DNA from: Alloboseaceae bacterium BT-24-1
GTDB taxonomy: Bacteria; Pseudomonadota; Alphaproteobacteria; Rhizobiales; Beijerinckiaceae
Direction of reading: 5' to 3'
Length of the DNA stretch: 64,000 nucleotides
NCBI GenBank assembly: GCA_025846845.1
Contig: JAOYTL010000005.1
Location: 1 to 64,000, forward strand
Notes under the pieces: generated by a model
The model's input: the letters and a program-made list of their open reading frames with translations, nothing else
Told to the model about the DNA's origin: nothing
The model's database searches: none
Shown: positions 60,433 through 64,000 of the stretch, piece after piece
Layout: each line of letters begins with the position of its first letter
Numbering within the stretch: the stretch's first letter is position 1
Position numbers and translations under genes: made by a program

Positions 60433-62010
60433 TCAGCCGGCGTCGGGCGCCCGCCAGGGATAGCTCCAGGTCTCGGTCAGGGTCTTGCTGCCGCTCTTCA
60501 GAAAGGCGCGCATCTCGGCGAGCTGACCCGGCTCGACCACGATGTCGATGAAGGCGCGGAAGCCGTCCGTCTTTGGATTCGGCACCAGGAAGGCCCGGTT
60601 GATCCGGCCATAGGCGATCGAGGGCACGATCTCGACCTTCTCCGGCTGCTTCAGATAGTAGCCGAGATCGCCGCCGGCGAAGTCGACGATGAAGCGCCTG
60701 GCGTTCTCCGTCACCGGTTCGCCAGAGCCGAGCGCCTTGGGCTTGGCCTGATAGGTGTTGATCGCCCGTCCACCGGGATGCAGGTCGTTGGAATCGACCA
60801 TCGCCGTCAGCTTGTAGCCGAAACGGAACTCGCGGCCGGGCTCGAGCGGAGCCTTCGGCGCCCAGAGCGCGACGATGTTGTCGTTGGTCTCGTCGGTGGT
60901 CGGCAGCTCGATCAGCTCGACCACGCCCTCCCCCCAATCGCCTTGCGGCTCGACCCAGTAGGACGGCCGCAATTCATAGGCGAGGTCGAGGTCCTGATAG
61001 TGCTCGAAGGCGCGATCGCGCTGCATCAGGCCGAAGCCGCGGACATTGCGCTCGACGAAGGAGGACGACGCCGCGACGCGCGCATTGCGCAGCGGCCGCC
61101 AGATCCACTCGCCAGTGCTGGAATGGATCAGCAGCCCGTCGGAATCGTGCAGCTCCGTGCGGAAATCGTCATAGAAGCGACGGTCGTTCTCGCCGGTGAA
61201 GAACATCGAGGTGAGAGGCGCCAGACCCAGCTTCTCGATCGGCTTGCGCGGGAACAGCACCGCGCCGACATCGACCACGCTATCGCCGTCCGGATAGATA
61301 TGGAAGCGATAGGCGCCTGCGACCGAAGGCGAATCGAGCAACGCATAGACGGTGACGCGCTCGGCATCGGCCGTCGGCGACTCGACCCAGAACTCGCGGA
61401 AGACCGGAAACTCCTCGCCGCCGGGGATCCCCGCTCCGATCGCAAGGCCACGCGCCGACAGGCCATAGCGCTGCCCGCGCCCGAGCACACGAAAATAGCT
61501 CGCCCCGATGAAGGAGATGAGCTCATCGAAAACGCGCGGGTCATTGAGCGGGTAGTGCAGGCGGAAGCCGGCGAAGCCGAGATTGACCGGCAGCGGCTTG
61601 TCGAACTTGGTCCGCCCGTAGTCGAAGAGATTGGCAGCGTAGGGCACCGGGGTCGGCATGCCATCGCGGATCACATTCACCGTCACCGGCCGCGTGAACA
61701 GGAAACCGGGGTGGAACATCTGCATCCGGAACCCGGAATTCGACTGGGCGAGCAGGGCCCGCTCCGACCGGAAGCGGATCTCGCGCCAGGCGTCGAAGTC
61801 GAGCCGCGTCAGCGCCTCCGGCAGCGCGGGGCCGGCCTCATAGGGCACAGCGGCGATCTCGCGGGCCCGACGCGCGACTTCGTCGAATCCGAAACGCGGC
61901 TGCGGCGGTGCCTGCTCCGGCTGCTGTGCCAGCAATGCCTGCGGCGCGGCGGTGGCGCACAATGCCGCGCTCAGCCCGGCCAGAACCCGGCGGCGATCGG
62001 TAACCGTCAT
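60433..62010 (-). CDS. periplasmic glucan biosynthesis protein (OpgG/OpgD family)
   Basis: A 525-residue periplasmic protein of the MdoG/OpgG family, needed for osmoregulated periplasmic glucan synthesis. The N-terminus (TDRRRVLAGLSAALCATAAP) has a twin Arg, a Tat-like signal as in OpgD. The beta-sandwich catalytic part starts near residue 30 (FGFDEVARRAREIA) and includes LHYPLNDPRVFDELISFIGA, EFPVFREFWVE and the C-terminal Ig-like domain. Tat export favours OpgD over OpgG, but the two cannot be separated by eye. It is divergent from the ornithine decarboxylase leader. Confidence 0.88.
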   Translation of the reverse strand: MTVTDRRRVLAGLSAALCATAAPQALLAQQPEQAPPQPRFGFDEVARRAREIAAVPYEAGPALPEALTRLDFDAWREIRFRSERALLAQSNSGFRMQMFHPGFLFTRPVTVNVIRDGMPTPVPYAANLFDYGRTKFDKPLPVNLGFAGFRLHYPLNDPRVFDELISFIGASYFRVLGRGQRYGLSARGLAIGAGIPGGEEFPVFREFWVESPTADAERVTVYALLDSPSVAGAYRFHIYPDGDSVVDVGAVLFPRKPIEKLGLAPLTSMFFTGENDRRFYDDFRTELHDSDGLLIHSSTGEWIWRPLRNARVAASSSFVERNVRGFGLMQRDRAFEHYQDLDLAYELRPSYWVEPQGDWGEGVVELIELPTTDETNDNIVALWAPKAPLEPGREFRFGYKLTAMVDSNDLHPGGRAINTYQAKPKALGSGEPVTENARRFIVDFAGGDLGYYLKQPEKVEIVPSIAYGRINRAFLVPNPKTDGFRAFIDIVVEPGQLAEMRAFLKSGSKTLTETWSYPWRAPDAG

Positions 62011-62045
62011 GATCGAAACTTGCCCCGACTTAATACAACTCTTGG

Positions 62046-62070
62046 CTGGAGGCCGATCGATCGCCTCCAG
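62046..62070. other. Inverted repeat upstream of the glucan gene
   Basis: CTGGAGGC (62046-62053) and GCCTCCAG (62063-62070) pair perfectly around CGATCGATC. It lies 36 bp upstream of the opgG-like start. It may be an operator or an RNA hairpin of the glucan transcript. The rest of 62071-62231 shows nothing recognisable. Confidence 0.35.
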
Positions 62071-62231
62071 TCGCGCGAAGCGCGCTGCGCCAACGACTTA
62101 GGCGATGAAATGGGGCTGGTCTAGGGCACAGCCATGGCCTGCATGGGCCAGCGTTAAAAGGGCGTGAGACCAGCGCCCGGCCGCCGCCGCATCGTCCTGT
62201 AAAAAATCCGCTCCCGGCCGTCAGAAAAAAC

Positions 62232-62260
62232 TTGAAGCCGGGGCCCCCTATCCGTATATG
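62232..62260 (+). promoter_or_regulatory. Promoter of ornithine decarboxylase transcript
   Basis: TTGAAG (62232-62237), a 17-nt spacer and TATATG (62255-62260) form a good sigma70 promoter. Transcription would begin near 62267, leaving a leader of about 440 nt before the decarboxylase start. No other strong promoter match is seen closer to the gene. Confidence 0.6.
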
Positions 62261-62266
62261 CAGCTC

Positions 62267-62709
62267 ACCCAATTCGCACGTGCCTGTGGCCGCGTGTCAG
62301 TCGGTGGGCATCCGGACAAGAGGCCGGACAGCCGCCAGGGATGGGAAACGGATGGAGGGGGATGGATATCCCCTCAAATCACGCTCCCGGCTCTCGCAAG
62401 AGGGCCGCTCCCGAACAGCGACTGGCAGCCGGAGGCGAAACCGGCGAACCCCGAATCTCCACGGGGGACGCAGCTTAAAGCAACGACGGAGCGGGCTTTT
62501 TTGGTCTCGTTGGTCCTCCAAAGGCCAACACCGAAGAGGCTTGTCCTTCATTGCCGGGCGTGCGGGGTTAATCTCCCAATCGACGGTGTTTCGGGTCCGG
62601 ACGTCTCGTCCGCAATCCCAAGGCGTCTCCATCGCGCCTCGGATCGCGAACGACTCGAACGGCTACACGTCGTATCGGCGCCGCTTGCGCCGAAGAGGAG
62701 CAGCGTCTC
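62267..62709 (+). ncRNA. Structured 5' leader of ornithine decarboxylase, probable speF motif
   Basis: The leader of about 440 nt is rich in hairpins: TCCGG/CCGGA near 62315, GAGGGG/CCCCTC (62355-62375), GCCGG/CCGGC near 62435, CCCCG/CGGGG near 62455, GTTGG/CCAAC near 62515. A final perfect 7-bp TCGGCGC/GCGCCGA (62675-62693) abuts the ribosome site GAGGAG (62695-62700). The alphaproteobacterial speF RNA motif is a known long cis-regulatory element upstream of this gene type, likely to sense polyamine supply. The assignment rests on position and structure, not on a model match. Confidence 0.65.
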
Positions 62710-63855
62710 ATGACCGAGCGCATCCGTGAATTTCTGCGTGACCGCCGCGAGGATGGTCCCTGCGTCGTGATCGACCTCGAGGTCGTGCGCGAGAACTATG
62801 TCGCCTTCTCCCGGGCGCTGCCGGACACCCGTGTCTTCTACGCGGTCAAGGCGAACCCGGCGCCGGAAGTGCTGCGCCTGCTGGCCAAGCTCGGCTCCTG
62901 CTTCGATTGCGCCTCGGTCGTCGAGATCGAGCTCGCGCTCTCGGCTGGCGCCACGGCGGACCGCATCTCCTTCGGCAACACTATCAAGAAGGAGCGCGAC
63001 GTCGCTCGCGCCATGGAGCTCGGCGTGCGCCTGTTCGCCGTCGATTGCCAGGCCGAGGTCGAGAAGATCGCCCGTGCCGCCCAGGCCACCAAGGCCGAAG
63101 GCGCGCGCATCTTCTGCCGCATCCTCTGCGACGGCGCCGGCGCCGATTGGCCGCTCTCGCGCAAGTTCGGCTGCGTGCCTGAAATGGCCGCGGACGTGCT
63201 CGAGCACGGCCATCGCCTCGGCCTCCAGGCCTATGGCATCTCGTTCCACGTCGGCTCGCAGCAGGCGAACGTCAACGCCTGGGATTCGGCCCTGGCCTCG
63301 GCCTCGGCCGTGTTCAAGGAGTGCGCCATCCGCGGTCTCTCGCTGTCGATGGTCAATCTCGGCGGCGGCTTCCCGGCGCGCTATCTGCGGCCGATCCCGG
63401 GCGTGCCGGCCTATGGCGATGCGATCTTCCAGGCGCTGTCGAAGCATTTCGGCAACCGCCTGCCGGAGACCATCATCGAGCCGGGCCGCGGCATGGTCGG
63501 CGAAGCCGGCCTGATCGAGGCCGAGGTCGTGCTGATCTCGAAGAAGAGCGAGGACGATCAGGTTCGCTGGGTCTATCTCGACATCGGCAAGTTCAACGGA
63601 CTGGCCGAGACGATGGACGAGGCCATCCGCTACCCGATCCGCACGGAACGTGACGGCGACGCCACGGTTCCTTGCGTGCTGGCCGGCCCGACCTGCGATT
63701 CGGTCGATGTCATGTACGAGAAGACCCCGTACATGCTGCCGTTCAGCCTCGAGATCGGGGACAAGGTCCTGATCGAGGGCACCGGCGCCTATACGACGAC
63801 CTACTCGGCCGTCGCCTTCAATGGCTTCCCGCCGCTGAAGCAGTACGTCATCTGA
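62710..63855 (+). CDS. ornithine decarboxylase (fold-type III)
   Basis: A 381-residue PLP enzyme of the alanine-racemase-fold decarboxylases (eukaryotic-type ODC, also bacterial lysine/ornithine decarboxylase), making putrescine from ornithine. The PLP lysine is in FYAVKANPAPEVL, and the PLP contacts in GISFHVGSQQ, NLGGGFPARY and EPGRGMVGEAG. The C-terminal CDSVDVM supplies the active-site Cys and Asp from the partner subunit. It is controlled by the long leader upstream. A hairpin with a TTCG loop follows the stop. Confidence 0.93.
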   Translation: MTERIREFLRDRREDGPCVVIDLEVVRENYVAFSRALPDTRVFYAVKANPAPEVLRLLAKLGSCFDCASVVEIELALSAGATADRISFGNTIKKERDVARAMELGVRLFAVDCQAEVEKIARAAQATKAEGARIFCRILCDGAGADWPLSRKFGCVPEMAADVLEHGHRLGLQAYGISFHVGSQQANVNAWDSALASASAVFKECAIRGLSLSMVNLGGGFPARYLRPIPGVPAYGDAIFQALSKHFGNRLPETIIEPGRGMVGEAGLIEAEVVLISKKSEDDQVRWVYLDIGKFNGLAETMDEAIRYPIRTERDGDATVPCVLAGPTCDSVDVMYEKTPYMLPFSLEIGDKVLIEGTGAYTTTYSAVAFNGFPPLKQYVI

Positions 63856-63860
63856 CGAAT

Positions 63861-63882
63861 AGGGGCTGGTTCGCCAGCCCCT
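63861..63882 (+). terminator. Hairpin after ornithine decarboxylase
   Basis: AGGGGCTGG (63861-63869), TTCG loop, CCAGCCCCT (63874-63882) is a perfect 9-bp stem with a stable UUCG-type tetraloop, 5 bp after the stop. No U-tract follows, so termination may be partial or the hairpin may protect the mRNA end. Confidence 0.5.
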
Positions 63883-63890
63883 CACCAATC

Positions 63891-63995
63891 GGGTCCGGCG
63901 AAGCGCCCTGCCAAGAATCGGCAGGCCGCCCGGGAAACCGGGCGGAGCGTCCGCGTCTCCAAGAATGGAGCGCGGGCGTGGCTCCCGCCGGACCC
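63891..63995 (+). ncRNA. Unassigned multi-branched RNA structure
   Basis: A perfect 10-bp closing stem, GGGTCCGGCG (63891-63900) and CGCCGGACCC (63986-63995), encloses three hairpins: CCTGCC/GGCAGG (63907-63925), CCGCCCGG-GAAA-CCGGGCGG (63926-63945, GNRA loop) and a long arm GTCCGCG/CGCGGGC capped by CTCCA-AGAA-TGGAG (63949-63977). Two loops share CCAAGAAT. It begins 35 bp after ornithine decarboxylase and may be a leader of the gene beyond the window. I do not recognise an Rfam family. Confidence 0.55.
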
Positions 63996-64000
63996 TCTTC

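Noticed and set aside
62258..62713. An open frame of 151 codons in the ornithine decarboxylase leader
   Set aside because: Its ATG is part of the -10 box TATATG, so the transcript would start after it. The peptide has no family character and the region folds as RNA.

Overview
The window looks like chromosomal DNA of a GC-rich alphaproteobacterium of the order Hyphomicrobiales (Rhizobiales), most like Bosea or a close relative. The grounds are the TCA-cycle operon order mdh-sucC-sucD-sucA-sucB-lpd, a DUF2312/GapR protein, a DUF1036-pyruvate kinase pair, the ornithine decarboxylase with a long leader, and several interspersed palindromic repeats of the rhizobial kind. No rRNA, tRNA, CRISPR array or prophage was seen. 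The only mobile DNA is the tail of an IS110-type transposase at the left edge.

Layout. 1-9.5 kb is mainly housekeeping: GST, LysR/nitroreductase, GapR, N-formylglutamate amidohydrolase, glycerate 2-kinase, DUF1036, pyruvate kinase, nicotinate phosphoribosyltransferase and an EEP-fold hydrolase. 9.6-14.7 kb holds a secreted subtilase autotransporter, a RES/Xre toxin-antitoxin pair under a promoter enclosed by an inverted repeat, and a TPR protein. 14.8-19 kb has the short L36 gene, a TerB-like protein, an MFS carrier and an aminotransferase.

19.3-39 kb is a catabolic region: an IlvD/Edd sugar-acid dehydratase, a PEP-mutase/isocitrate-lyase family enzyme, an SDR, two tandem D-erythronate-dehydrogenase-like enzymes, a 2-hydroxyacid dehydrogenase, a GntR regulator, a complete sugar-type ABC importer, an L-threonate-dehydrogenase-like enzyme, a LacI regulator, a second 3-hydroxyisobutyrate-dehydrogenase-family enzyme and a DMT transporter. 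Four sites resembling TTTAAATCGNTTYA, and a weaker fifth in the lacI intergenic region, lie before separate transcription units here. The inference is one LacI-controlled sugar-acid uptake and oxidation system. The usual four-carbon acid kinase and aldolase are not present.

39-44.7 kb has a MarR regulator, a quinone-reductase-like flavoprotein, an FAD oxidase, a cytosine-deaminase-like amidohydrolase, folD and a HepT/MntA toxin-antitoxin pair. 44.7-54.6 kb is the TCA operon, with palindromes in its long intercistronic gaps. 54.9-62 kb has TetR, zapE, a LysR/LysE divergent pair, an acetyltransferase, an Inh-type lipoprotein, RidA and a periplasmic glucan biosynthesis protein. The right end has ornithine decarboxylase with a promoter about 450 nt upstream and a structured leader (probable speF RNA), followed at 63891-63995 by an unidentified, strongly structured multi-hairpin element.
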